Shown piece by piece: positions 12,160 through 24,853 of a DNA stretch of 64,000 nucleotides. The stretch comes from Orychophragmus violaceus (taxonomy: Eukaryota; Streptophyta; Magnoliopsida; Brassicales; Brassicaceae), in the NCBI GenBank assembly GCA_030180135.1, contig CM058235.1, forward strand, positions 15,958,720 through 16,022,719. Reading direction: 5' to 3'. The notes beneath the pieces were generated by a model that ran no database searches, was not told where the DNA came from, and saw only the letters and a program-made list of their open reading frames with translations. Within the stretch, counting starts at the first letter, position 1; the number at the start of each line of letters is the position of its first letter. Made by a program: the position numbers and the translations under genes.

Positions 12160-12769
12160 TAAGAGTGTGATTGGAGGAAATTAGAGTAATTGAGAGGAAT
12201 TAGAAGAAAGGGATAGAGAGGGAAAAACAAAAAGAGATTGAAAGAGAAAAAGTAGAATAAAAAATGGAAAAAAATTAATATGATTGGTAGTTAATAAAAG
12301 TAATCTAGAATAATTGAGAGAGATTAATAAAAAACATATTTTATTATATTTCAACTAATACAATAAAAAAAGATAATAAAAAGAGGAGTAATAAACATAA
12401 ATCAATAATTTTCTTAAATTACACCTTAAATTTAATTTTGAATTCATAAATTAAAATTAAAACATTTAGAACATGTTGAATCTTATTGATGATTTTATAG
12501 TCTAAGTTGATTTTCTGACCATATTTGTTCAGCAATCTGATTAAGAACTATTCGCAATATATATATTCATGTCTCTGATTTTTTCAACTTTGGTACCATT
12601 TTTGTCTTCATGCTCATCATTCTCATCTATTTGTGGTTGTTCACAATTATTTTCGATATTAATATTTTGTAAATCTGCGTCTTTAAAATTTGTTGCCGAA
12701 TAAAATTGTGCAAATCCATCGTAGGGAACAAACCATTTCTTTGTGTAGGGATATCATACTTTGGAAATT

Positions 12770-13700
12770 CATTAAGGACCCTCTATTTCTTCTTTGCATA
12801 TTCCAAATGCTCGTTCAATAATAGAACGTAAGGACGCATGCAACCTATTAAACATTTCTTTACTCCTCCGAGGAGGTTCACGGTTGAAAAACTCTTGGAG
12901 ATGATATCTTGTCTCATCCCCTTGTTTTTCCAATATGGAGCTAAATATCCACGCCTGTTAGCATATCCAGAATCTACAAGATAATTTTGCCTTCTGGAGG
13001 TACATGAAACATTGGATCATCTCGTATCGCATTCGCCAAAACTCGTGCATTATTGGAAAATCCAACCATCCCGACAAAACTATATGTAAAAAGTATGTCA
13101 AAATCGCATATATCCAAAACATTAAGGCTTGAATTCCTTTTCTATTTATAAATCGGAGACCTTCTTGACTTGGTGTCACCATTACCGGCATATGGGATCC
13201 ATCAAGTGTACAGATAAATCCATTAAAATAAGGCCAATATGTTCTCTCTCTTTCTAATCGGTAGGATATAGCCATCAATACTTCGACTGTTCGTGGGAGA
13301 ATATACTCTACAGCCAATTGTACCATTGCATTAATAACATCATGGAACTTTCGGTTAATAGCCTCTTGTGAATGGCCAAACCCGAGCGAAATATCCTGTT
13401 GCGGATCATTTTGGGCACAAATGATGAGGAATATTGCGACGCTCTAAACGAGACTTATGTTTCCCGAGTTTTCTAAGCCATATCTTTCTTGCAGTACTCA
13501 TCATAAGTGGAATAATGCCTCCGGACTCATCCGAATAAGTGTTGACATGAAATCTCATTGCCATAAATTGATCTCATATGATAAGCCATCATTTTCTCCG
13601 ATTTTAACTCATAGGTCTCTTCGTGAAATACTTCGTATAATACTGCAACATATGAGATATGCATTCATAAATAGTCTCTTCTTCTTCTAGTAACATCAAC
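12770..13700 (-). pseudogene. PIF/Harbinger transposase remnant
   Basis: Minus-strand translation gives, in order, a helical N-terminal part (QNDPQQDISLGFGHSQEAI), AMVQLAVEYILPRTVEVL, the first catalytic Asp block CTLDGSHMPVMV (usual form GxxDGTHI), FINRKGIQALMF (usual RNRKG), and GWLDF. In shifted frames it continues with VDSGYANRRGYLAPYW (second Asp), FNREPPRRSKEMFN and SLRSIIERAFGICK (catalytic Glu region). This order is diagnostic of HARBI1-type DDE_4 transposases. Several frameshifts and stops break it, so it is dead. Confidence 0.85.
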
Positions 13701-13869
13701 TTCACAATCTTTTCATCAGCAAGATTTTCGATTCCCTGTGAACGTAATTCAAACAATATGAAGTTCTTGATATAATAAATATAGTTGCATTTGGATTTCG
13801 TAAACATAACTTAACACATTAAATACACATTAAAATGTCAATTTATATTATTTAAAAGTTGTAATACAT

Positions 13870-15780
<1,911 letters not shown>

Positions 15781-15789
15781 CATATGTAT

Positions 15790-16554
15790 AAGAAATCAAA
15801 TTTATAATATTAGTTATATTTAAATTTTAATTATAAATATGCATAAAGATTAATTATGTATGAGAGTATAAATTTTTTGAATTATTAACTGAAATAGGTT
15901 ATGGTTCATATTTTATATCCAAGCTATCAAAATTATTCCACGATTTCAAATTCTATAGAAATTTTTGATTTTCTTATAGGTAAGAGACAATTAAAAAAAT
16001 ATTTTTATGATTTTAAATTTAAAATCCACCATTTATTTTGTATTTTATTTTAAAATATATTTTCTTATAAATATAAGTAAAACACTTTTATCCTAATTTT
16101 AACAACAAATTACATCTTTTAATAACTAAATATTCCATTAAACAAACTTAATTTATTTTTAATGAATTCTTTTATTTAAATATTGAAATTATGGATCATT
16201 TAGTTAATTAACTTACAAAAGTTTTTCTTTTGAACAAATTAAATAAAAGTGTAGTTTATGATATAATACTTTCAATATTTCTCCAAATTTATTTTGTAGT
16301 TAAAGAATCTATGCAAATCTACAAAATCTGTTGAGATAATTTATAGAAAATTTGAAACTCTTTAAAATTCAGTGGATTTATTTTACACAAACCAATAATA
16401 CCTTCTTAATTAATGCTAAAACTATAATTAATAGAACAAAATTTCATAAATAATATGATTTAAAAAATTGATATACATAGATACTTCTAAATTATATAAA
16501 TACATAGATACTTTTAAATTATATATAAATATATATACATATAGTAGTTGTTAT

Positions 16555-16590
<36 letters not shown>

Positions 16591-17270
16591 CATTCTAAGT
16601 ATAACTATATACTATATTAAAACTTTAAAATACTTACATTTATAACTTCTCAAAAGATAATATGAATTTATTTGTCAAAAAAGAAGATTATATGAATATG
16701 AAGATTTTTTTCAAATCTGGAAGAAAAAGGAAAGATAAGTCGTGTCTGAAAATAAGAAATATGAGAATAGCTAATTGAGTTATTAAAAAAAAAAAATAAT
16801 AAAAAAAAAAACAAGAAAATCTTCCCACTTTCGAGTGGGATAATGTTACTCTGCTTTTCATTGGCTGAACAAATTTCTCTGGGGACATAATGATTATGTC
16901 CAATTATCCACTTTTCCATTTATTTTGGATACCACTTGATTGGTATTTTTTGGTGTGATTCAAATGGAAAAAAAATAGTCCACTATGTCCCTTCCCTCTA
17001 TAATAGCTATCCATATCACAATCTAAGATTTTGATTGGTAAAGAATAGGTGGAAAAGAGTGAGAAAAAGTAACATGAGAAAGAGGAAAGAGAAATGTGGG
17101 AGAGAGAAACAAAATTTCCTCTTGATTTTTTTAATGAAAAAATTTAAGTAGTTATATGTTTTTAGAGGGAGGGAGATGGAAAAAAAATTCTATCTTTCTT
17201 TTCTGATTAGTGGAAATGTAGTGAAATTTGGTGAAAAAAAATTATGCCTTTCCTTTCCTTTCATTAATAT
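15790..17270 (+). other. AT-rich 5' part of the Harbinger element
   Basis: No coding region is supported. It includes a (TA)n tract at about 16559-16587 and A-rich homopolymers near 16785-16811. Confidence 0.6.
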
Positions 17271-17679
17271 CAACCAATCACACTTTAAAACCCAAATCAC
17301 AACTCATCTTCAACATTGCCGGCGTCAACGAAGTTGCGTGTCATTCACCTACCACCTCATAAAAGTCATTTGCAACTCAACATTCACCATTTCAAGGTCA
17401 GTTCATCGATTTATATATATTATCTATTCAACTATATGGATATTAGTCAACTACTTTAATATGTATACAAAATGTATATAAAATACAAATAATATATGTT
17501 TTACATGATCTTGTTCTTTAGGGTCGTCTGCTCTAAAGTAAGATTTTTTAAAATGAATTTTTTGTATGCATGTTATAGTCAACTACTTTGACATATATTC
17601 AACATGCAATAGTTGAAAAAGTTGGGACCACTGAATCAGAACAAGCATAAGAAGAAAAAAACAGTTGAAATCTGCCACT

Positions 17680-18360
17680 ATGGGTGACAACACCGAATAC
17701 CAAGCTTTGGTTGCTCGTTTAGCTTCTGAGGTACAAGAACTGGGACAGCAATTACAGCTAATACAAGACTTCTAGATCAAACCTTACTTGATAATCTTTA
17801 TGAACTCAAAACCATTTTGGATCTGTCTATAGAAAGTCCAATGGATCACATTGAGGATTTGAAAAAAATTTGTGGCACAACAAGCTCAGCTGGGGAACCA
17901 CCTCATTATCTCAAATGCGAGTTATTCCCTATCTCTCTAGACGACAAGGGGTCGATTTGGCTTTGTTCACTTCCACCTGGATCACTCGCTACTTGGAATG
18001 TGAGCAAATTTACTTTCTCAAATCACTTCTACCCTAATTCCAAGATTTCATTTATGAGGAAAAAAATCGCCAAATTTAAGAAACATTCATAAGTCTTTCA
18101 ATGAGGCATGGGAAATATACAAGGAATTATCGCTCTCAAGAAAATCTTTAGAAGAGATTGATCAATCCATGGATGGATCGATCGATTTCAACGTGCTCAG
18201 AAGCTATAATATTTGGAATTGATCAAACAACCTTGGAATGATAAATCCCAGTTTCCCAAAGGAGTCTTGAGATTCCATATCGATCGACTGAGGAAGGGAG
18301 TGATCGATCCCTAACACTTCAGCCAAAGCCCGCTCCATCTGATATACATACAGCTCCAAG
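17680..18360 (+). pseudogene. Gypsy (Athila-like) gag remnant
   Basis: Starting at the ATG at 17680 (MGDNTEYQALVARLASEVQE), a broken frame continues in other phases with ESPMDHIEDLKKIC, PHYLKCELFPISL, GSIWLCSLPPGSLATW and FSNHFYPNSK. This is the retrotransposon-gag pattern of plant Gypsy elements (HIEDFE..., P.Y...LFPFSL, A..WL..LP, FL..FFP). Stops and frameshifts are present (for example 'gacttctag' near 17767). The tail (18155-18310) carries two pairs of GATC-centred palindromes with 20-bp centre spacing, like those in the Athila and Copia-2 elements of this window. Confidence 0.75.
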
Positions 18361-18448
18361 AAAAGAAGAAAAACCCTAGTTTCCTTAATTTCGCCTAGAA
18401 ATTAATAAAACAGATCTCAGTCATCTCATATGTTGTCATGCCCTAGTT

Positions 18449-18450
<2 letters not shown>

Positions 18451-18490
<40 letters not shown>
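18451..18490 (+). repeat. (GA)n microsatellite
   Basis: This is an uninterrupted AG dinucleotide run of 40 bp. Confidence 0.98.
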
Positions 18491-18493
<3 letters not shown>

Positions 18494-18626
18494 ATAATAT
18501 TGAAGGAGAAGATCTCATCCTCATCGTTGTTGAGAAGATTGTTTACTATTCTTTTTTTTTAATATAATGATGCACTTCTATCCAATCTTTTGTATTTGCT
18601 TGGACATGATTGAGTAGTCTTAGAGT

Positions 18627-19126
18627 NNNNNNNNNNNNNNNNNNNNNNNNNNNNNNNNNNNNNNNNNNNNNNNNNNNNNNNNNNNNNNNNNNNNNNNNNN
18701 NNNNNNNNNNNNNNNNNNNNNNNNNNNNNNNNNNNNNNNNNNNNNNNNNNNNNNNNNNNNNNNNNNNNNNNNNNNNNNNNNNNNNNNNNNNNNNNNNNNN
18801 NNNNNNNNNNNNNNNNNNNNNNNNNNNNNNNNNNNNNNNNNNNNNNNNNNNNNNNNNNNNNNNNNNNNNNNNNNNNNNNNNNNNNNNNNNNNNNNNNNNN
18901 NNNNNNNNNNNNNNNNNNNNNNNNNNNNNNNNNNNNNNNNNNNNNNNNNNNNNNNNNNNNNNNNNNNNNNNNNNNNNNNNNNNNNNNNNNNNNNNNNNNN
19001 NNNNNNNNNNNNNNNNNNNNNNNNNNNNNNNNNNNNNNNNNNNNNNNNNNNNNNNNNNNNNNNNNNNNNNNNNNNNNNNNNNNNNNNNNNNNNNNNNNNN
19101 NNNNNNNNNNNNNNNNNNNNNNNNNN
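18627..19126. other. Assembly gap (500 N)
   Basis: Exactly 500 unresolved bases lie between two near-identical flanks. A round 500 suggests a placeholder rather than a measured length. Confidence 1.
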
Positions 19127-19436
19127 ATTACTATTCTTTTTTTTTTAATATAATGATGCAACTTCTATCCAATCTTTTGTATTTGCTTGGACATGAATTG
19201 AGTAGTCTTAGAGTTAGGTTTAGGATTTCAATGGGAATCAATGAATCAACAAACTAAGGATAAATATGGATTATCAATTAAATGTCTTCATCTATTGTTC
19301 TTCACATTGTTGTAACTTGATTGAAAACCCAGTATTCAAACCTTAGGTTCTTTAGTGCAACGAAAGTTGGTTTAATACTTGAAAGTACTTACAGATGAGC
19401 AAATGGTCATAAACTTGCGGAAGTTTATGTTATTTC

Positions 19437-19670
<234 letters not shown>

Positions 19671-19739
19671 AGGAGAAGATCTCATCCTCATCATTGTTGA
19701 GAAGATTATTGAACCATATTCTTCTTTTAATACAATAAT

Positions 19740-20300
19740 GCACTTTTATCCATCTTTTTGTGTTTGCTTGGCCATGTTTGAGTAGTCTTAGAGTTAGGTT
19801 TAGGGTTTCAATGAAATCAGTGAATCAATGAACTAGAGATAAATAGGGAGTATCAATTAAATGTCTTAATCTATTGTTGTTCATGACATTGATGTAACTT
19901 GATTGAAAACCTAGACCTTAGGTTATTTAGTGTATCGAAAGTTGGTTTAATGCTTGAAAGTATATATAGATGAGCAAATGGTCCTCATTTTGTGTTATTT
20001 CGATTTGTGAACATATAAAACCTATACAGATTAGTGCTTGACTACAATTCTAACGGAAGTTAGGTTGATAGGCAAAGTAGATTGCGTAACGGAAATGGTA
20101 AGACATAAATTTATGTTTGAGTTTGAGATTGTGTTAATTTATTCCCTGACTAACTAATTGGTCCATAATTTTGATTCCTAAGAAATAACCTTGATTCGGC
20201 GCTTTTCTTTTATTGTTTAGTTCATCGTTTTAATCTACTTTTTTTGTTACTATTATTATCACAACCCAATTCTCATTATTTAACTTTGCTTATATCGAAA
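19740..20300 (+). repeat. Gypsy LTR/leader-like remnant
   Basis: The text runs 'tagagttaggtttagggttt', 'cttaggttatttagtg', 'cgaaagttggttta', 'acggaagttagg'. It parallels the order of motifs in the Athila LTR at 47440-47760 ('ttaggtttagggttt', 'cttaggttgctaaata', 'cacggaagtggggttta', 'cgaaagtttggttt'). It is therefore probably an old LTR of a related Gypsy element; no ends could be defined. Confidence 0.45.
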
Positions 20301-20662
20301 AAAATCATAATGCAACTTTCGTCAATTGTAGTCGTTATATAGGGTTAAATTTTTGTATATTACTTAGGCTTGTTCATTTAAAGAAAAATAGGGAACAGAG
20401 CATTAAAAACAATATTTAAAGGGCTTCTAACAAGAAACAAGATGAGGAATATAATTGTGGTAACAGGATCGGTTCAAAAAGTTTTGGTATAAAATATATT
20501 CCTAAAATTTCAATAATTTGGGAAATAGTTAGCTTTAGAGTGGATATTTTTGATAATTTCAGAAAAGTTTGTATAAATTCGAAAAATTCATGAACCTACA
20601 TAGAATACCAGAAATAAGTAATTAATAACATATTATTTTTTTTTTAAATCTAATTTTAAAAT
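20301..20662 (+). other. AT-rich spacer, no gene seen
   Basis: No ORF or repeat could be supported here. Confidence 0.5.
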
Positions 20663-21021
20663 GTTAACTTCACAAAACTCTCTAAACTATTCAAACTCAC
20701 ACTCAGTTTCTCTTATATTTTTGAGCTTTTTCCAAAATCTCACAATGTTAATCAATTCATCAAAAAACTATATACTTTTGGATTTCTGATTAGTTCCCAA
20801 ATTCAATTAAACTCATGCAATTGAGTACTACGATTGAAGTTTTTATAGAGTACAAATTGATTGAAAAAACTTCTTTTAAACTCCTAAAACTAATGAAGAC
20901 TAATTAAGAGAGTTTGGTGATGATGTGATAAAGTGATTTTGTGATTATAAAACGTTTTTACGAAAAAATTAAGAACGTATAAATAATTTCGCGGTGAATT
21001 GATTAACATTGGAGGTTTGTA

Positions 21022-23770
21022 TAAGCCAAATTTTCCCAAGATCCGAAAACTGATAATTATCCAAGACGGACCAACCCGTACCTAAAGCCGCCAAAATAAG
21101 ATGTTTATTTGAATCCCGCACATGCGTTTTCAAAAACGCCCCAAAGATGTTGTGCTCTTAGTAAACCAGCTCGATAGGGGGCTATCCTTTGGGATATCGT
21201 TGATTCCCCGCACGTTCAAAAAAATGTATCCGACATTAAATTATATGAGATGTGTAGAGTTCTTCCACTCAATGAGAAGAATGTCTGCGGTCTGTGGAGT
21301 AAGAGAATGCTGTAGGGTCTTTCTCTTCTTATTCTTCCTGTTTAAAGGAGGAGATAGATTAGAAAAACCTTCCTGTTAACGATTCAAATTGGCCTGCAGA
21401 GGCTGATTAATTGTAGAACCAAGAGGAGTGACTTCAGCAACCACTAACTAATTTTTCGTTGAGCTTAAAATCTCCATTTGTGAGTCCACTGAGGCAGCAT
21501 CCCCAGTTTGCAGAGAGCTATCTAGGATCTTATTCTAGGCAACCACTAACCCATTGATTTCAAACAGGTTGAGGGCTGTTCTTCCGGATCTTATTCTCCC
21601 TAATCAAACCGCATTCGTGAAAGACCGTCTTCTGCTTGAAAACGTTTTGCTTGTCTCTGAGGTTGTTCAGGGTTGCCATAGGGAGTCACAATCGCCGAGA
21701 ATCACACTGAAAATAGACATCGCCAAGACATTTGATTCGGTTAGATGGGATTTTGTCTTGAGCACTTTGCAAGCTTATGAATTACCTTGCAAGATAATCA
21801 ATTGGATAAGAGCTTGTATATGCACTCCCACTTTCTCTTTAAGTATCAACGGAATTACATCTGGGTACTTCAAAGGGAAAACTGGCCTTAAGCAAGGGGA
21901 CCCTATCTCGCCTATTCTCTTTGTTCTAATGATGAACGTGTTGTCCCTGATGTTGAACCGGGCTGCTGATATGGGTTCCTTTGGATACCATCCGGAATGC
22001 GAATCCATGAGGCTCACTCACCTTTGTTTTGCAAACGATCTCTTAATTTTCATAGATGGTACAGAGCGGTCTGTCTTAGGTTTCCTAGCAGTCCTTAGGG
22101 ACTTCGAGAACATGTCGGGATTGGGTGTGAACATTGCTAAGACTTCAATGTTCTCGGCTGGTATTGACAATAGCCTAAAGGACCACATGTCTTCCGCTCT
22201 TGGTCTTCGTCAGGATGTGCTCCCTTTTCGTTATCTTGGCCTACCTCTCTGCTCAAAGAAGCTTACAATCAGTGACTGCAATGCTTTAATAGTCCACATC
22301 AAAAGGAAAATGAGTTCTTGGACAGTGAGAGTCCTTTCAATGGCAGGGAGACTGACGCTAATCTCGGTTGTAATAGCGGGCATAATTGGCTTTTGGGCCA
22401 GTGCCTTTATTCTTCCTAATAAGGTGATGAAGATGATCAACGCGCTTTGCAGTTCTTTCTTGTGGCCCGGAGTTATCGGCATCTCTACAGGTGCAAACGT
22501 TTCGTGGTTAGAGCTATCTATCCCTAAATCTGAGGGTGGTTTGGGGCTGAGAAACATAAAGTGATGGAGTGAAACATGCTCTCTTAAACTGATTTGGTTG
22601 CTGTTCTTCAGAGGTGGATCGATATGGGTAGCGTGGATTAGGCATAGATATATGTCATCTACTTCCTTTTGGGCTTTAAATGAAAAAAACAACAGGTTTT
22701 CGTGGATGTTAATAAAATTGCTAAAGCTTAGACCTAAAGCTTTAGCTTTCTTGAGGATTATGGTTAGGAACAGCGACTCTACCTTCTTCTGGTGGGATCC
22801 TTGGACTTCTTTCGGCATTCTCTATCACTACATCGGCTCTGATGGCCCATCATCTCTGGGAATTCCTCTGTTCTCAACAGTCTCGGACATTATAAATGGC
22901 CCGACTTGGCTTATACCCAATGCACGATCTGATAAGCAAGTCGCTCTTCTCACTTTTATATCGACACTTGCTCATTCCACATCGAATGACTACCCCCAGT
23001 GGCAGACCAAAGGTATTGTTCATAAAACCTTTAACTCTAAATCAGTTTGGAATGAAATTCGTTGCACTACTAGACCATTCAAACCTTGGTCAAAATTAGT
23101 ATGGCATAAAGCTATTGTCCCAAAGCATGCTTCTACTACTTGGCTTTTCGTGCTTAACCGGAACCCCACTACTGATCGTCTAACTGCGTGGGGAATTGAT
23201 GTCGAAACTTGCTGTTTAATATGTGGCAATGCAAATGAAAGTAGGGACCATATTTTTTTCGATTGCACATATGCTGCTGCTATCTGGTTTGCGATTGTAG
23301 GGCTGCTTGGACTGCACAATCCACCAAACAAGTGGGACGATGTAATGCAGTGGCTGCTGAATATAAACATTCAAAGGGACTGCAAAATCGCATTGCTTCA
23401 AGGCTGGGAAGCAACCATCTACGCTATTTGGTCAGAACGCAACAATAGATTTCATACAGGACTCTCATATCCACCTTCCAAGATCGTTACTCTCATTGTG
23501 TCTACTCTTCGGATGAAAGCAATTGCCATGTCACTAAATGGCTCAGACCTTGGCCGGAGATTAACTCACTATTGGAGATTTCAACCACCTTGAAGAGCTC
23601 ACTCACTCGTTGTTATCAGCTATCTCTGGGAACCTGTTTCTGCTCCCTTGTTATCTCATTGATCCTTCCTCCCTTTCTCTTTTAAATTTCTAGTTGTTGT
23701 CTGTTTCCTGTAATATTTTTTTTTTTACTGTTTCTCTTAAAATTCAATGAAAGCCCTTTATCAAAAAAAA
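21022..23770 (+). mobile_element. LINE (L1-type), 5'-truncated, with target duplication
   Basis: The 16-bp direct repeat ACATTGGAGGTTTGTA at 21006-21021 and 23771-23786 flanks a 2.75-kb segment that ends in a poly(A) run (23763-23771). This is the signature of target-primed reverse transcription. The coding part begins within the reverse transcriptase domain. The first ~530 bp (21022-21553) show no clear endonuclease or ORF1 similarity. Confidence 0.9.
21554..23593 (+). pseudogene. LINE reverse transcriptase plus zf-RVT, one stop, active site altered
   Basis: One continuous frame, broken only by a TGA at 22562-22564 (LRNIK*WSETCS), encodes a non-LTR reverse transcriptase. It shows LPNQTAFVKDRLLLEN, LKIDIAKTFDSVRWDF, GLKQGDPISPILFVL, and FRYLGLPLCSKK with AGRLTLISVV. 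A zf-RVT domain follows: WHKAIVPKHASTTWLFVLNR, then CCLICGNANESRDHIFFDC. The catalytic F/YADD box reads FAND (near 22030-22041), so one catalytic Asp is lost. The first codons come from a start inside the domain, not a real N-terminus. No RNase H domain follows before the poly(A). Confidence 0.93.
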
Positions 23771-24083
23771 ACATTGGAGGTTTGTAAAAAAAACTAGAAA
23801 GTATGGAGAATTGAGTGTGGATTTTAATAGTATGGAGAGTTTTGTAAGTCAACCTTTCTTAATACAGTAATTATTCAGATATCTTTCTCGTATACGTTTC
23901 TTTTCCATATCCTTTCCGAACCCATTTGAATAAGATAAACAGTTCCAAAAGAAAAATGATAATTATTTGAATGGGATCAGAACTGGAACGGTTACGACAT
24001 ACCCATCCCAAAATAGACAGGTCTAATCTTACTTAAGCTCAGCTAATTCGACATGGATATGCATAATTTGGATGAAGCACTAC

Positions 24084-24417
24084 AAGAGCCGGAGTTGAGC
24101 ACATTTTTTTGAAACTTTTGAATGGGGCCCCGTCTTATACAGGGTCCCCAAAATTTATAAAATTTTATGGAAATATATATGTTTTATATATTTATTATAG
24201 AAAATTTATGAAAAACAAAAAATTATATGAATTGTTAGTGTACTAAATTATATTTTTTTTTTAAATTTCTTTGTTTTTATCTCTTTTTTATATTTTGTTT
24301 ATACTGATTTCTTTATTTTGTGTAATTTTTACATAAAACTTTTGGTTAGTGTAAGAAAAATGGTAAAAAAAAAAGAAATTTTTGAATGGGGCCCCGGATA
24401 TCTCAGCTCCGGCTCTG
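24084..24417. mobile_element. hAT-type MITE, 334 bp, with 8-bp target duplication
   Basis: The terminal inverted repeats AAGAGCCGGAGTTGAG (left) and CAGAGCCGGAGCTGAG (right end, reverse complement) match hAT ends. They are flanked by a perfect 8-bp duplication AGCACTAC at 24076-24083 and 24418-24425. Subterminal GGGGCCCC blocks occur at both ends. There is no coding capacity. Confidence 0.9.
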
Positions 24418-24599
24418 AGCACTACATCACTTCTAAAACTAATTAAACAATAACAAAAAGTTCTATAAATTATCATGAGTCTACTAAAAACACAGTTTTT
24501 TTCCTCTGGACAGCTCTGTTCTTTTATAAAATTGATATAATTAAACGATCCAGAAACATGAATCGGTCGTAGAAACTAGAAGGACAATACAACTAAATG

Positions 24600-24853
24600 A
24601 CAGTCAATCTTTTATGGTTTAACTTGATATACTATTTATAGAGTGGAGAAACAGCTAAAAAACGTCCAAAACTACATATGTCTATAGATGTCCAAAGAGT
24701 ATTTTAAAAACAGCATAACCTATTAACAGCATTATACATCTGTGTGTATTTTGTTTACATATGGTTTCTCCTTTTCACTCTCTAAGGAATTCAACGTTTC
24801 TTCTTCTTGCTCCCATTTTTTCCTGACAACAATTTTCATAAGATTTTAAAGTC
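24600..24853 (+). promoter_or_regulatory. Upstream region of CHX gene B
   Basis: It shares ordered blocks with the region upstream of gene A ('atgtccaaa', 'gtttacatatgg' near 24762, and a C/T-rich leader). No specific element is proven. Confidence 0.45.

Larger units (their letters stand above)
20663..23852. mobile_element. Small TIR transposon (MITE-like), split by a LINE
   Basis: The left end, 20663-20710 (GTTAACTTCACAAAACTCTC...), is an imperfect inverted copy of the right end, 23805-23852 (rc GTTGACTTACAAAACTCTCC...), matching over about 45 bp. Without the LINE and one copy of its target duplication, the element would be about 430 bp and have no coding capacity, a typical MITE. No target duplication was recognised, so the superfamily is open. 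Confidence 0.65.

Noticed and set aside
17176..17481. 101-codon ORF across the right end of the Harbinger element
   Set aside because: It spans the element boundary, has no motif and lies in AT-rich sequence.
18559..19257. ORFs running through the gap
   Set aside because: They consist mostly of N and have no content.
21122..21379. 85-codon ORF before the LINE reverse transcriptase
   Set aside because: No similarity to LINE ORF1 or endonuclease is visible; probably chance within the 5' part of the LINE.
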